DNA of 43,789 nucleotides from RQOF01 sp964461135 (GTDB taxonomy: Bacteria > Calditrichota > Calditrichia > RBG-13-44-9). Made by a program: the position numbers and the translations under genes. The stretch spans positions 1 through 43,789 of the forward strand of contig CAYWTB010000034.1 in assembly GCA_964461135.1 (NCBI GenBank), given 5' to 3'. Below the pieces are notes generated by a model. That model ran no database searches and was not told where the DNA came from. It saw only the letters and a program-made list of their open reading frames with translations. Positions within the stretch are counted from its first letter, which is position 1. The number at the start of each line of letters is the position of its first letter. Below, one piece after another: positions 25,532 to 34,354 of this stretch.

Positions 25532-27169
25532 ATGAAAATTGATGTGAAAATGCCCAAACTGGGAGAAAGTTTGACCGAAGGAACGGTGCTTAAATGGTGG
25601 AAGCAGCCAGGAGATACCGTTGGGAAGGATGAAGTGCTGCTTGAAGTCTCTACGGATAAAGTCGATTCGGAAATTCTAAGTCCGGCAGACGGGACTCTGA
25701 CTGAAATTTTAGTAAAGGAGCAGGAGACCGTTGAAGTGGGCAGTATTCTGGCGCGACTGGAAACGGGAAAGATTCCACATGATACTGCGCGGGCTGCGGC
25801 ACCTGAGAAGAAAAAACAGGTTGAAAAAGCTGCCAAATCTTCCGGCAACTTAGTGGAAAAATCTCCGGAGAAATCGGTACGGGAAGGTGGGTCTTTAATG
25901 GTGGATGTGGTAATGCCCAAAATGGGTGAAAGTTTAACGGAAGGAACTATTATTAAATGGTGGAAGAAACCCGGCGAGCGGATAAAGAAAGATGAGAATC
26001 TTCTGGAAATATCTACTGATAAGGTTGATTCGGAAATTCCCAGCCCGGTGGAGGGTGTCATCAAAGAAATATTGTTTAAAGAAAACGATACAGTGGAAGT
26101 GGGTCAGGTTATTGCCCGGGTGGAGACATCCGGCGCTGGCAGAAAAACCGCTGCTGAGCCGGCTGCTGCTCAGAAAGAATCTGCAACAAAAACCATTGCA
26201 TCTGTACCAACCGTTGAGGTTCAGCAACAGGCTGCTGAAAGGGAGGTGAGCCGTACAGGCAGTGATACCGGGCGGTTTTACTCTCCCCTGGTTAGAACCA
26301 TTGCTAGGCAGGAGAACGTGAATATAGAAGAGCTGGATAACATTCCTGGGACAGGTCTGGGTAACCGGGTAACCAAAAAAGACATTCTGGGATACCTGAA
26401 ACAGCGACAGGCACCTGCCCGTCCAAGCAGAGGACCCGCACCTGAGAAAGCTCCGGAAGCAAAAGGACGGGTTGAAGTTATTCCCATGGACAATGTCCGG
26501 AAAAAGATGGCGGAACACATGCGCAGGAGTCTGGATACCTCCGCACATGTGTATTCGGTCTCCGAATGTGATATGACCCGTCTCATGAGTATGATGTATA
26601 AACGGAGAGAGCAGTTTCTGAATGAGGAGGGATTCAAACTTACTGTTACCCCCTTTTTGCTGTTTGGTGTAGTAAAAGCGCTGCTGGATTTTCCGCGGGT
26701 TAATTCCTCACTAGAGGGGGATAATATTATTGAGAAGAAAGATATCAATCTGGGAATAGCCGTGGCAACCTCCAGAGGATTAATCGTACCGGTGATAAAG
26801 AATGCCGAAGAAAAAAGTCTTACCGGACTGGCCAGGGCGATAAATGATCTGGTGAACCGGGCCAGAGAAAATAAGCTGACATATAATGATATTCAGGGAT
26901 CTACCTTTTCCGTCACCAATTATGGAATTTTTGGTAATATTATCGGGTTGCCCATAATAAATCAGCCCAATGTGGCTATTCTGGGTCTGGGTACCATCAA
27001 AAAACGGCCGGTGGTTATTGAAAAACCGGAAGGCGATTTCATTGCCATCCGATCCATGGCTTTCATATCCATGTCCTATGACCATCGCCTGGTGGATGGT
27101 GAACTGGGGGGCCGTTTTTTGCAGCGGCTTGTGGAATATCTGGAGCAGATGGAGGAGACTGTCTTTTGA
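25532..27169 (+). CDS. Dihydrolipoamide acyltransferase (E2) with two lipoyl domains
   Basis: A 545-residue E2 core of a 2-oxoacid dehydrogenase complex. Lipoyl domains lie at residues 1-77 and 122-198, with the lipoylated lysines K43 and K164 in identical STDKVDSEI motifs. The peripheral-subunit-binding domain is at about 248-282 (FYSPLVRTIARQENV to GLGNRVTKKDIL). The catalytic domain ends in SMSYDHRLVDGELGG with His518 and Asp522. Linkers are Ala/Pro/Lys-rich. It follows E1 by 79 bases. No E3 gene is nearby, and the adjoining lipoyl synthase gene is broken, so its cofactor must be made elsewhere. Confidence 0.93.
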   Translation: MKIDVKMPKLGESLTEGTVLKWWKQPGDTVGKDEVLLEVSTDKVDSEILSPADGTLTEILVKEQETVEVGSILARLETGKIPHDTARAAAPEKKKQVEKAAKSSGNLVEKSPEKSVREGGSLMVDVVMPKMGESLTEGTIIKWWKKPGERIKKDENLLEISTDKVDSEIPSPVEGVIKEILFKENDTVEVGQVIARVETSGAGRKTAAEPAAAQKESATKTIASVPTVEVQQQAAEREVSRTGSDTGRFYSPLVRTIARQENVNIEELDNIPGTGLGNRVTKKDILGYLKQRQAPARPSRGPAPEKAPEAKGRVEVIPMDNVRKKMAEHMRRSLDTSAHVYSVSECDMTRLMSMMYKRREQFLNEEGFKLTVTPFLLFGVVKALLDFPRVNSSLEGDNIIEKKDINLGIAVATSRGLIVPVIKNAEEKSLTGLARAINDLVNRARENKLTYNDIQGSTFSVTNYGIFGNIIGLPIINQPNVAILGLGTIKKRPVVIEKPEGDFIAIRSMAFISMSYDHRLVDGELGGRFLQRLVEYLEQMEETVF

Positions 27170-27406
27170 GATAAACAGGAAGACGGGAATGGTATCAGAT
27201 AGAGCACTCCTGGTCCAGGCTGATTATTGACTATTATCCGGATGAAAAACCAGGTACCGGTTTTAGAAAATGATTGAACAGGCCCGAAAGGGAATTCCGG
27301 TTTCCGGGTACCCGGTCCCGGTGGATATTTGCTGGTAGACGCGAGACAACTGACAAATGACAGCTGAAGAATGAAATCTGAAAATAACCTACAGTGTGTG
27401 AATTAA
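27170..27406 (+). other. Intergenic stretch between E2 and the lipA remnant
   Basis: These 237 bases carry no frame I can assign. I looked for lipoyl transferase (lipB) remains because of the neighbours but found no TYHGPGQ-like motif in any frame. GC content matches the neighbouring genes, so it may be decayed coding sequence. Confidence 0.35.
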
Positions 27407-27718
27407 ATGAATAAAAATAAACGAAAACCGGCCTGGCTGAAAGTCGGGCTGGGAGATACATTCGGTGAAATAGAGAATCTGATGCAGGATGCGGTGGCCG
27501 CTGGCGTGGATATTCTGAGCATCGGACAATATCTGCAACCAACCAGGACCCATCTGCCGGTAGTGCGTTATGTTACTCCCGCCGAATTCCACAAGATGAA
27601 ACAGGCGGGTCTGGAAACCAGATTTAAGCATGGGGAAGCAGGTCCCCTGGTGTGCAGCTCCTAGCATGCCGGGGAACAGTATGAACTGTTGGCTCCTGCG
27701 CTATCTCGAGCGCAGTAA
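27407..27718 (+). pseudogene. lipA: Lipoyl synthase remnant: internal deletion plus nonsense codon
   Basis: The start NKRKPAWLKV matches the N-terminus of LipA, but it runs straight into GLGDTFGEIENLMQDAV, which belongs about 180 residues later. GVDILSIGQYLQPT, HLPVVRYVTPAEF and AGPLVCSS then follow the normal C-terminus. Both Fe-S cysteine motifs of the radical SAM core are therefore missing. A TAG at 27662-27664 replaces the Tyr of the conserved SSYHA, and the frame continues with HAGEQYE to a TAA at 27716-27718. It cannot make lipoyl groups. Its position after E2 suggests it once served that complex. Confidence 0.85.
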
Positions 27719-27748
27719 AAAACCCGCCTTTGTTAGCGGGTTTTAAAT
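27719..27748 (+). terminator. Rho-independent terminator after the dehydrogenase operon
   Basis: AAAACCCGC (27719-27727) pairs with GCGGGTTTT (27736-27744) around CTTTGTTA, giving a hairpin followed by TTTT and an AT-rich tail. It immediately follows the lipA remnant and separates the E1-E2 unit from the respiratory operon. Confidence 0.85.
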
Positions 27749-27869
27749 AAAAAAATGAATTGTTTAATCATATGTCAATTCGGATATTATCGAAAACTTA
27801 TCCGGGGTGTATTTACGGCAAGCTCAATTCTACCTTTGACTTTTGCCTGACGATGTTTATCGCACCCGT

Positions 27870-27899
27870 TTTACACTGATTCGTATTCAGGTTTTATAC
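27870..27899 (+). promoter_or_regulatory. Possible promoter of the complex III operon
   Basis: TTTACA (27870-27875) and TTATAC (27894-27899) are 18 bases apart, upstream of the GGGAGAG ribosome site and the ATG at 27922. It is a plausible sigma-70-like element in an otherwise empty 170-base gap, but the match is modest. Confidence 0.3.
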
Positions 27900-27921
27900 A
27901 TATTTTTCGGGAGAGACGTGT

Positions 27922-29232
27922 ATGGATTTTCTGAACAATCTGTTTTTACCACCATCTGCTAATCATTTGCACCTGGTGCACCTCCTGATACTGGTGATAT
28001 ATTTTATTCATATCCCGTTCATCAGTCTTTTACTGGGTGGGACTTTTTTTTCAGTATTTTTCCGGTTCCTGGAGGGAGATCGTCAGGATAGTCGACGATG
28101 GAGAGTCTCCCGGGATTTCATTGAAACCCTGGTATTCCGTAAAACAGCAGGAATATTTCTTGGTGTTCTGCCCCTGGTGATACTTACCCTTATCGAAGGG
28201 CAGGTTTTTTATGATGCCGATATAGCAGTTGTGCGGTTCATGCTATATGCCACTCTAATCATTGCGCTGGGAATCACCCTGGTTTATTTTTACCAATATA
28301 CCTTCCGCATGGCGGAGGTAAATCCGGTCCTGCAATTAAGCAGCGGCGTTGCGGCACTGTTTTTTCTACTACTGGGATACTTCATATTCAGTGTAAATTC
28401 GGCCCTTATCCTGGACCCCGGACGATGGGCGGAGGTTAACCGTGTCTCAAAATTTCTGTTTTCCTGGAATGTGATCGCCCGTTTTCTGAATTTCCTGACG
28501 GCAGCTTTTGCGGTATCCGGAATTGCCATGGTGTTTTTCTTCTTCAACTGGAAAGAATCATACAGGGACTTTGATAAAGCTTACGGTGATTACCTGCTGA
28601 AACTGGGCGGCGGTATCGGAATAGCCTTTACACTGCTTCAGCCGATTTTCATCTTCTGGAATCTCATTACCCTTCCGGATCCTGCTCTCAGTAACCTGGT
28701 GTTTGTCCTCACTATTTTGGCGCTTGCTGTAATAATGGTGATTTCATTATTGCTTTACCAGCTACTGAAGAATGCCCGCTCCAGCCTTGGTACCCATGTG
28801 TTCTCCCTGTTTATTGTGGCCTTTGTGGTGATGATTGTGAACGATCATGAAGCGCGGGAAGATGCAATTTATAACCAGACACGGCTTTTGATAACGCGCG
28901 CGGATGAAGTGGCCGGTGAGATCGAATCCAGTAGAGAAGCGGAAAGAGAAACCTCGGTGGAACCGGACATTGCTGTGGGTGAAAAGGTATATGAAAACCA
29001 GTGTTCCGCCTGTCATCGATTCGATCAGAAACTGGTGGGGCCGCCCTACAACCAGACGCTTCCCAAATTCCGGGATAATCAAAAAGAACTGGCCGATTTT
29101 ATTCGCAATCCTTATAAAATTGATCCGGCCTATCCGGCCATGCCCAAGCTGGGATTAAGTGAAAAGGAAATTAAATCAGTTATTGCGTATCTATACCAGG
29201 AATTAGAAAAGGAAAAGCAGGAAGCAAAATAA
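27922..29232 (+). CDS. Eight-helix membrane protein fused to a class I cytochrome c
   Basis: A 436-residue protein. Eight hydrophobic helices span about residues 16-310. Helix 1 is rich in histidine (HLHLVHLLILVIYFIHIP), and GYFIFSVNSALILDPGRW recalls cytochrome bd subunit I segments, so a heme b role is possible. The C-terminal domain has CSACH (about 361-365) and a Met ligand in YPAMPKLGLS. The linker VNDHEAREDAIYNQT is unfamiliar. It heads the operon of alternative complex III genes, which lacks a separate ActE monoheme cytochrome, so it may take that role. This is inference; I do not recognise an established name. Confidence 0.7.
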   Translation: MDFLNNLFLPPSANHLHLVHLLILVIYFIHIPFISLLLGGTFFSVFFRFLEGDRQDSRRWRVSRDFIETLVFRKTAGIFLGVLPLVILTLIEGQVFYDADIAVVRFMLYATLIIALGITLVYFYQYTFRMAEVNPVLQLSSGVAALFFLLLGYFIFSVNSALILDPGRWAEVNRVSKFLFSWNVIARFLNFLTAAFAVSGIAMVFFFFNWKESYRDFDKAYGDYLLKLGGGIGIAFTLLQPIFIFWNLITLPDPALSNLVFVLTILALAVIMVISLLLYQLLKNARSSLGTHVFSLFIVAFVVMIVNDHEAREDAIYNQTRLLITRADEVAGEIESSREAERETSVEPDIAVGEKVYENQCSACHRFDQKLVGPPYNQTLPKFRDNQKELADFIRNPYKIDPAYPAMPKLGLSEKEIKSVIAYLYQELEKEKQEAK

Positions 29233-29261
29233 CAGCAGATATTTATATTAAGGAGTATCCA

Positions 29262-29780
29262 GTGAAGAAAGGTATTGCTCCGGCAATTATCATTTTATAT
29301 ATCTTTAGTTTTATGGTATTTGTGTCTCTCATCGGTTATTTCTGGCAGCAGAACCGGAAAACACCTAAGCAACCGATAAATTTCAGTCATCAGCTTCATG
29401 TATCCAGGGTTGGTCTCGCCTGTACTCATTGTCATTATTCGGTGGAAAAGTCACCGGCAGCGGGCATTCCGCCGGTTCAAACCTGTATGAACTGCCATCA
29501 GGCAGTGGCAACGGACCGGCCGGAAATAAAAAAATTAACTCAATACTGGGAAGAAAAGATACCCATCCCCTGGAAGAGGGTTTATGTCCTGCCCGTCCGG
29601 AATTATGTCTATTTTTCTCATAAGAGACATATCAAGGGAGGGCTGCAGTGTGTTAACTGCCATGGAAATGTGGAAGTGATGCCGGTTATCAAACAGGTTC
29701 CCGAGCTGGAGATGGGGTGGTGTGTATCGTGTCATCGTGTAAAAAATGCACCGGTAGACTGTGCCACATGTCATAAATAG
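29262..29780 (+). CDS. actA: Alternative complex III subunit ActA, pentaheme cytochrome c
   Basis: A 172-residue protein with one N-terminal membrane anchor and five CXXCH heme motifs: CTHCH, CMNCH, CVNCH, CVSCH and CATCH. Histidines such as HQLH and HKRH supply distal ligands. In alternative complex III this subunit collects electrons from the iron-sulfur subunit and passes them to the monoheme cytochrome. It starts at a GTG (29262), with AAGGAG six bases upstream, 29 bases after the preceding stop. Confidence 0.9.
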   Translation: MKKGIAPAIIILYIFSFMVFVSLIGYFWQQNRKTPKQPINFSHQLHVSRVGLACTHCHYSVEKSPAAGIPPVQTCMNCHQAVATDRPEIKKLTQYWEEKIPIPWKRVYVLPVRNYVYFSHKRHIKGGLQCVNCHGNVEVMPVIKQVPELEMGWCVSCHRVKNAPVDCATCHK

Positions 29781-29800
29781 TTGAATTCTGGAGGATTTGA

Positions 29801-32614
29801 ATGGATAGACGTGATTTTTTAAAAATTCTGGGAATAACGTCCGGCACCATGATGGTTTCATCCTGTGGTGTGGACAAGGCCAGTGAAAAAATTATTCCCT
29901 ATGTGATTCCGCCGGATGAGGATGTGTATCCGGGCAACCCCTTGTTTTTAAATACAACCTGCACCGAGTGCCCTGCAAATTGCGGAATGCAGGTGGAGAT
30001 TAATGAAAAGGTCTATCATGATGTGCGCAGCCTGTATCCTACCAAACTGGAAGGGATTGAAGGGCACCCCCTTAATGAGGGGACACTTTGTATGAGAGGG
30101 CAGGCGGGTCTTTTTCGTCTCTACAGCCCGGATCGAATTCAGCGGACCATGATGAGGCATGACCAGGGTAATTTCCGGGTAGCCACCTGGAAGGAAGCAT
30201 TAACCCGAATTGAAGAAGGATTAAACCGTGCAAAGCAGGACGGGAAAAAGAATGCCTATTTTTCAGGACGGACTACCGGCAGCCTTTCCGAACTCATAGA
30301 CCGGTTCTGCCGGAATAAAGATATTGAAAGGCTTCCGGAATTTGAAGTATTCTCATATGCCAATATCAAACGGGCTAATGAGATGGTGTTCAGGCGTCCG
30401 CAAATTCCCAAATATCATATAGAAAAAGCAGATTTTCTGCTGACCATCGGAGCTGACATCTTTGAAACACATATCAGCCCGGTTTCGCATTCCTGGCGGT
30501 TTGCCCGCGCCAGGAAAAATGAGAATTTCAGCTGGTATCATGTAGAACCGAATCTTTCACTTACCGGGGTACAGGCAACCCGGCGGTTGTCCCTCAGGCC
30601 CCGCAGCGAAATGGTTCTGTTGACCTTCCTGCTCCAGACAGTCCTGGAACAGAATGAGAGGAAAAATAATCCCGGGATTACCATTGTACGCTCCCTACCC
30701 AATTATCCGCTGGATGAAGTTTCCAGCCTGACAGGAATCTCCGAAACGGATCTCAGGAGTCTGGCCACAAGCTTTGGTAACGCAAAGAAGCCGCTGGTGA
30801 TTGCAGGCGGTGTCTCAACTGCTCACCAGTTGGGCCTGGAAGTTGCCGTTCTGACTTCGTTGTTGCAGTGGATCATGGCTATGACAGATGAACTGGTCGA
30901 TTTCAGCCAGGCCGAGTCTTATGAGTCGATTGGAACCTTTAAAGATGTGGAATCTCTGAATGAACAGCTGGATCAAAATACCATGGGAGTGTTGTTTATT
31001 TCCCGGATGGACCCGGTATCGATGCTGCCTGCTGTCTTTAAATTTTCCCGGCAGATAAAAAAGGCACAATTGACAGTAGGTCTCTCTGACCATATGAATG
31101 ATACGGTCAGAGAATGCGATGTGATTTTGCCACTGTCACATTCTCTAGAATCCTGGGGAGACAGCCAGCCCTGCCGGGGATTAACAAATGTCATTCAACC
31201 CGCCATCGATCCTCAGTATGACACCCGGTCAGAGGGAGACATTCTGCTGCAGTTGTTGAATAATGAGTCCACTTATAAGAATTTTCTCTTTGAAAAATGG
31301 AATAAAAATTACGGAGACGCCGGTACGAAAGAAATGTTAAAAACCGGTTACAGGTCAGATCCTGTGCCCAAAGTAATGGTAAGTTTTAATACACTGGCCG
31401 TTTCCAGCTTCGTGCGACATATGGAAAAACCGAATTTTAACTATGGTGTAGTATTATGTCTGAGCCCCTCCATAAGGAGTTATGATGGCCGCAGCCGTGA
31501 TCTGAAGCTGATGCAGGAAATTCCGGATCCCCTGTCTACAATTTCTTACGGCGGCTGGATTTCCATATCTCCGCTGACAGCTGAATATTTCAGGCTGAAG
31601 GATCGGGATGAAGTGGAGCTAACGGCTCAAGAATTTTCTCTGAAGCTGCCGGTAAAGGTGCAAAAGCATTTATCTGATAATGTGGTTATGGTTCAGCGTG
31701 ACCTTATCCCTGTTCCGCTAACCGCGGTAGATCACCGCTCCGGTGAAGCGTCCTGGTATGTTCCCAATATATCGCTACAGAAAACCGGCGTCGTTCTTCC
31801 GGTTCCCATCCTGTCCGGTTCAATGGAAGAAAACCACAGGGGAATCCTTCCCCCGGATGATGATCATGGACACCGGCATGACGATGAAGAGCATCCACGC
31901 TGGTATCCTGAGCATGAACACAAGGATTACCGCTGGGGGATGGCCATAGATCTGGAAAGCTGTATCGGTTGCAATGCCTGTACGGCGGCCTGTTATGTGG
32001 AAAACAATATTCCCCTTGTGGGATTGAAGGAACATCTCAATGGCCGTGAAATGTCCTGGATCCGAATCCAGCCCTATTACGACGCGAATGATAATTTTGA
32101 ATTTGTTCCCATGATGTGTCAGCAATGTGACAATGCACCCTGCGAACCGGTTTGTCCGGTATATGCCTCTTATCATAATCCGGAGGGGTTGAATGTTCAG
32201 GTTTATAACCGCTGTGTAGGAACCAGGTACTGTTCCAACAACTGTCCCTATAAAGTCCGACGGTTCAACTGGTTTGATCATCGCCTGGTTGAACCACTGG
32301 ACAAGATGTATAATCCTGCCATTTCTGTTCGGGGCCGTGGGATAATGGAAAAATGTACGTTCTGTATTCAGAGGATCAGAGCGGCAAAGGATCATGCCAA
32401 GGACGAAAATCGACTGGTGCAGGATGGCGAAATTATCCCTGCCTGTGCCCAGACCTGTCCTACAGAGGCGATTACTTTCGGAAACATGAAAGACACGGAG
32501 TCCAGAGTATACCAGCTGGCCCAATCAGAGCGTGCCTACCACGCACTGGAGGAACTGGGAACGGAACCGGCCGTGAATTATCTGGGCAAAAGGGGAAATA
32601 ATCATGAAGCCTAA
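29801..32614 (+). CDS. actB: Alternative complex III subunit ActB, molybdopterin-like and ferredoxin domains fused
   Basis: A 937-residue protein. A Tat-type start (MDRRDFLKILG) leads to a molybdopterin-oxidoreductase-like region with CTECPANCG and LCMRGQAG. This fold lacks molybdenum in characterised ACIII. The C-terminal 230 residues hold ferredoxin clusters: CIGCNACTAAC, CQQCDNAPCEPVCP, CVGTRYCSNNCP and CTFC with CAQTCP. In CVGTRYC a Thr replaces one cysteine, as expected for the 3Fe-4S cluster, giving three 4Fe-4S plus one 3Fe-4S. It conducts electrons from the quinol site to ActA. A His/Asp-rich stretch (DDDHGHRHDDEEHP) links the two parts. It overlaps actC by 11 bases. Confidence 0.93.
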   Translation: MDRRDFLKILGITSGTMMVSSCGVDKASEKIIPYVIPPDEDVYPGNPLFLNTTCTECPANCGMQVEINEKVYHDVRSLYPTKLEGIEGHPLNEGTLCMRGQAGLFRLYSPDRIQRTMMRHDQGNFRVATWKEALTRIEEGLNRAKQDGKKNAYFSGRTTGSLSELIDRFCRNKDIERLPEFEVFSYANIKRANEMVFRRPQIPKYHIEKADFLLTIGADIFETHISPVSHSWRFARARKNENFSWYHVEPNLSLTGVQATRRLSLRPRSEMVLLTFLLQTVLEQNERKNNPGITIVRSLPNYPLDEVSSLTGISETDLRSLATSFGNAKKPLVIAGGVSTAHQLGLEVAVLTSLLQWIMAMTDELVDFSQAESYESIGTFKDVESLNEQLDQNTMGVLFISRMDPVSMLPAVFKFSRQIKKAQLTVGLSDHMNDTVRECDVILPLSHSLESWGDSQPCRGLTNVIQPAIDPQYDTRSEGDILLQLLNNESTYKNFLFEKWNKNYGDAGTKEMLKTGYRSDPVPKVMVSFNTLAVSSFVRHMEKPNFNYGVVLCLSPSIRSYDGRSRDLKLMQEIPDPLSTISYGGWISISPLTAEYFRLKDRDEVELTAQEFSLKLPVKVQKHLSDNVVMVQRDLIPVPLTAVDHRSGEASWYVPNISLQKTGVVLPVPILSGSMEENHRGILPPDDDHGHRHDDEEHPRWYPEHEHKDYRWGMAIDLESCIGCNACTAACYVENNIPLVGLKEHLNGREMSWIRIQPYYDANDNFEFVPMMCQQCDNAPCEPVCPVYASYHNPEGLNVQVYNRCVGTRYCSNNCPYKVRRFNWFDHRLVEPLDKMYNPAISVRGRGIMEKCTFCIQRIRAAKDHAKDENRLVQDGEIIPACAQTCPTEAITFGNMKDTESRVYQLAQSERAYHALEELGTEPAVNYLGKRGNNHEA

Positions 32615-33920
32615 AGATATGAAAGAACCGGAGTATAATCAAAGGCTGGAACAGGATATTCTGCAGGCACTGAAAAATCCCAGCCCTTTTTACTGGGTGG
32701 CAGTTTTCACATGTGCCTCCTTTTTCGCTATTGGTCTACTGACCTGGCTCTATCAGATGCTGAAAGGGATGGGTGTGGCAGGTATAAATAATCCTGTAGG
32801 CTGGGGAGTCTATATTACCGACTTTGTATTCTGGGTAGGTATTGCCCATTCCGGCACTTTAATTTCGGCGGTTCTGTTTTTATTCAGAGCCAAATTTCGC
32901 AATGTCTTCAACCGTTCCGCCGAAGCCATGACGGTATTTGCCGTAATGACGGCGGGACTTTATCCGTTGATTCACCTCGGACGGTCCTGGTTTTTTTACT
33001 GGTTGTTTCCCTATCCAAACCAGCGCCAATTGTGGGTGAATTTCCAGTCGCCCCTTATTTGGGATGTGTTTGCCGTTAGCACCTATTTTACCATCAGTGC
33101 CATCTTCTGGTATGTAGGGATGGTACCGGATGTAGCCATTGTCCGCCGTTATGCCAGCGGAATCGGAAAAAAGATATACAGTATATTATCCCTGGGCTGG
33201 AGCGGCAGCAAGCGACAATGGAGGCATTATACCCGGCTGTACATATTTCTGGCTGCTTTCGCAACCCCGTTGGTCATTTCCGTACATTCAGTGGTGTCCT
33301 GGGATTTTGCCATGAGCATTATCCCGGGTTGGCATACCACTATTTTCGCTCCCTATTTTGTAGCGGGGGCTATTTTCTCGGGAACTGCCATGGTTCTGAC
33401 CCTGGTTATCCCTATGATGAAAATCTTCCGCCTGGAGAGATATATCACCGTTGATCATTTTGATAAAATCGCCAAAGTCCTTCTGTTCACTTCACTGATT
33501 GTAACCTATTCTTATTTGGTGGAATTTTCCCTGGCTTTTTACGGGGGACATAAATTTGAAGAATCCCATTTTCTCTACCGGTTGCTGGGTGACTATCGTT
33601 ATCTGTACTGGACGATGCTATTCTGTAATTCACTCTTTCCGTTGACCCTGTTCATACGCAGACTTCGCCGCAGCATTGCCTTTCTGTTTATCATGTCGTT
33701 ATTCGTTAATGTGGGGATGTGGCTGGAACGGTTCGTGATTATTGTGAGCGCTCTGGCCAAGGATTTCGATCCTTATAACTGGGGTATCTATATTCCCCGC
33801 TGGCCGGAGGTAGCCATTACCCTGGGCAGCTTCGGCATGTTCTTTATGTTTTTCCTGATTTTCACCAAAGTATTGCCTGTTCTTGCCATCACAGAAATTA
33901 AAGAGGAGGCGGTAGAATGA
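32604..33920 (+). CDS. actC: Alternative complex III subunit ActC, NrfD-type quinol-binding membrane protein
   Basis: A 438-residue, ten-helix NrfD/PsrC-family protein. VGIAHSGTLISAVLFLFRAKFRN, HLGRSWFFYWLFPYPNQR and TPLVISVHSVVSWDFAMSI are typical ActC motifs, with Arg and His residues lining the quinol pocket. It is paired with ActF in the complex and is the principal quinol-oxidising subunit. Its start lies inside the end of actB, and its stop overlaps the actD start in ATGA, so the operon is tightly coupled. Confidence 0.92.
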   Translation: MKPKDMKEPEYNQRLEQDILQALKNPSPFYWVAVFTCASFFAIGLLTWLYQMLKGMGVAGINNPVGWGVYITDFVFWVGIAHSGTLISAVLFLFRAKFRNVFNRSAEAMTVFAVMTAGLYPLIHLGRSWFFYWLFPYPNQRQLWVNFQSPLIWDVFAVSTYFTISAIFWYVGMVPDVAIVRRYASGIGKKIYSILSLGWSGSKRQWRHYTRLYIFLAAFATPLVISVHSVVSWDFAMSIIPGWHTTIFAPYFVAGAIFSGTAMVLTLVIPMMKIFRLERYITVDHFDKIAKVLLFTSLIVTYSYLVEFSLAFYGGHKFEESHFLYRLLGDYRYLYWTMLFCNSLFPLTLFIRRLRRSIAFLFIMSLFVNVGMWLERFVIIVSALAKDFDPYNWGIYIPRWPEVAITLGSFGMFFMFFLIFTKVLPVLAITEIKEEAVE

Positions 33921-34354
33921 AAATAAATTATTCATTTGATGAAAAACGTAAATTTTTAGCCAAACTGGAAGAACTGGTAAAAAGCGGAATCGCACGGGAG
34001 AAAATTAACGTCTTTACTCCTTACCCGGTGCATGAAGCGGAAGAACTATTGAAAATTAAAAACTCACCGCTCCGTTTTTTTACACTTTTCGGAGCTCTCA
34101 GCGGCCTGCTGTTCGGATTTTTCTTTACTATATGGACATCCCTGGACTGGCCGCTTATCCGGGGAGGTAAGCCTATTGTGTCCATACCAGCCTATATAAT
34201 AGTGGCTTTTGAGCTTACCATCCTTTTTGGAGGGGTCATTTCATTTATCGGATTTTTATTGTTGTCCGGATTGCCCAGTGCTGGAAAAATTGCGGCACCG
34301 GAAGATTATGGAAATCAATTTGTCATTCACATTGAGAATGAGGGTGAAAAATGA
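33917..34354 (+). CDS. actD: Alternative complex III subunit ActD (DUF3341)
   Basis: A 145-residue protein with a soluble N-terminal alpha/beta domain (about 1-55, including INVFTPYPVHEAEELL), two membrane helices in hairpin form (TLFGALSGLLFGFFF and AYIIVAFELTILFGGVISFIGFLLL) and a short soluble end. This is the DUF3341 layout found only with ACIII. GAGGAGG lies before the ATG. It overlaps both neighbours by 4 bases. Confidence 0.9.
   Translation: MKINYSFDEKRKFLAKLEELVKSGIAREKINVFTPYPVHEAEELLKIKNSPLRFFTLFGALSGLLFGFFFTIWTSLDWPLIRGGKPIVSIPAYIIVAFELTILFGGVISFIGFLLLSGLPSAGKIAAPEDYGNQFVIHIENEGEK

Noticed and set aside
27170..27406. A lipB remnant between E2 and the lipA remnant
   Set aside because: No TYHGPGQ-like motif or catalytic Cys/Lys pattern appears in any frame; the idea came from context only.
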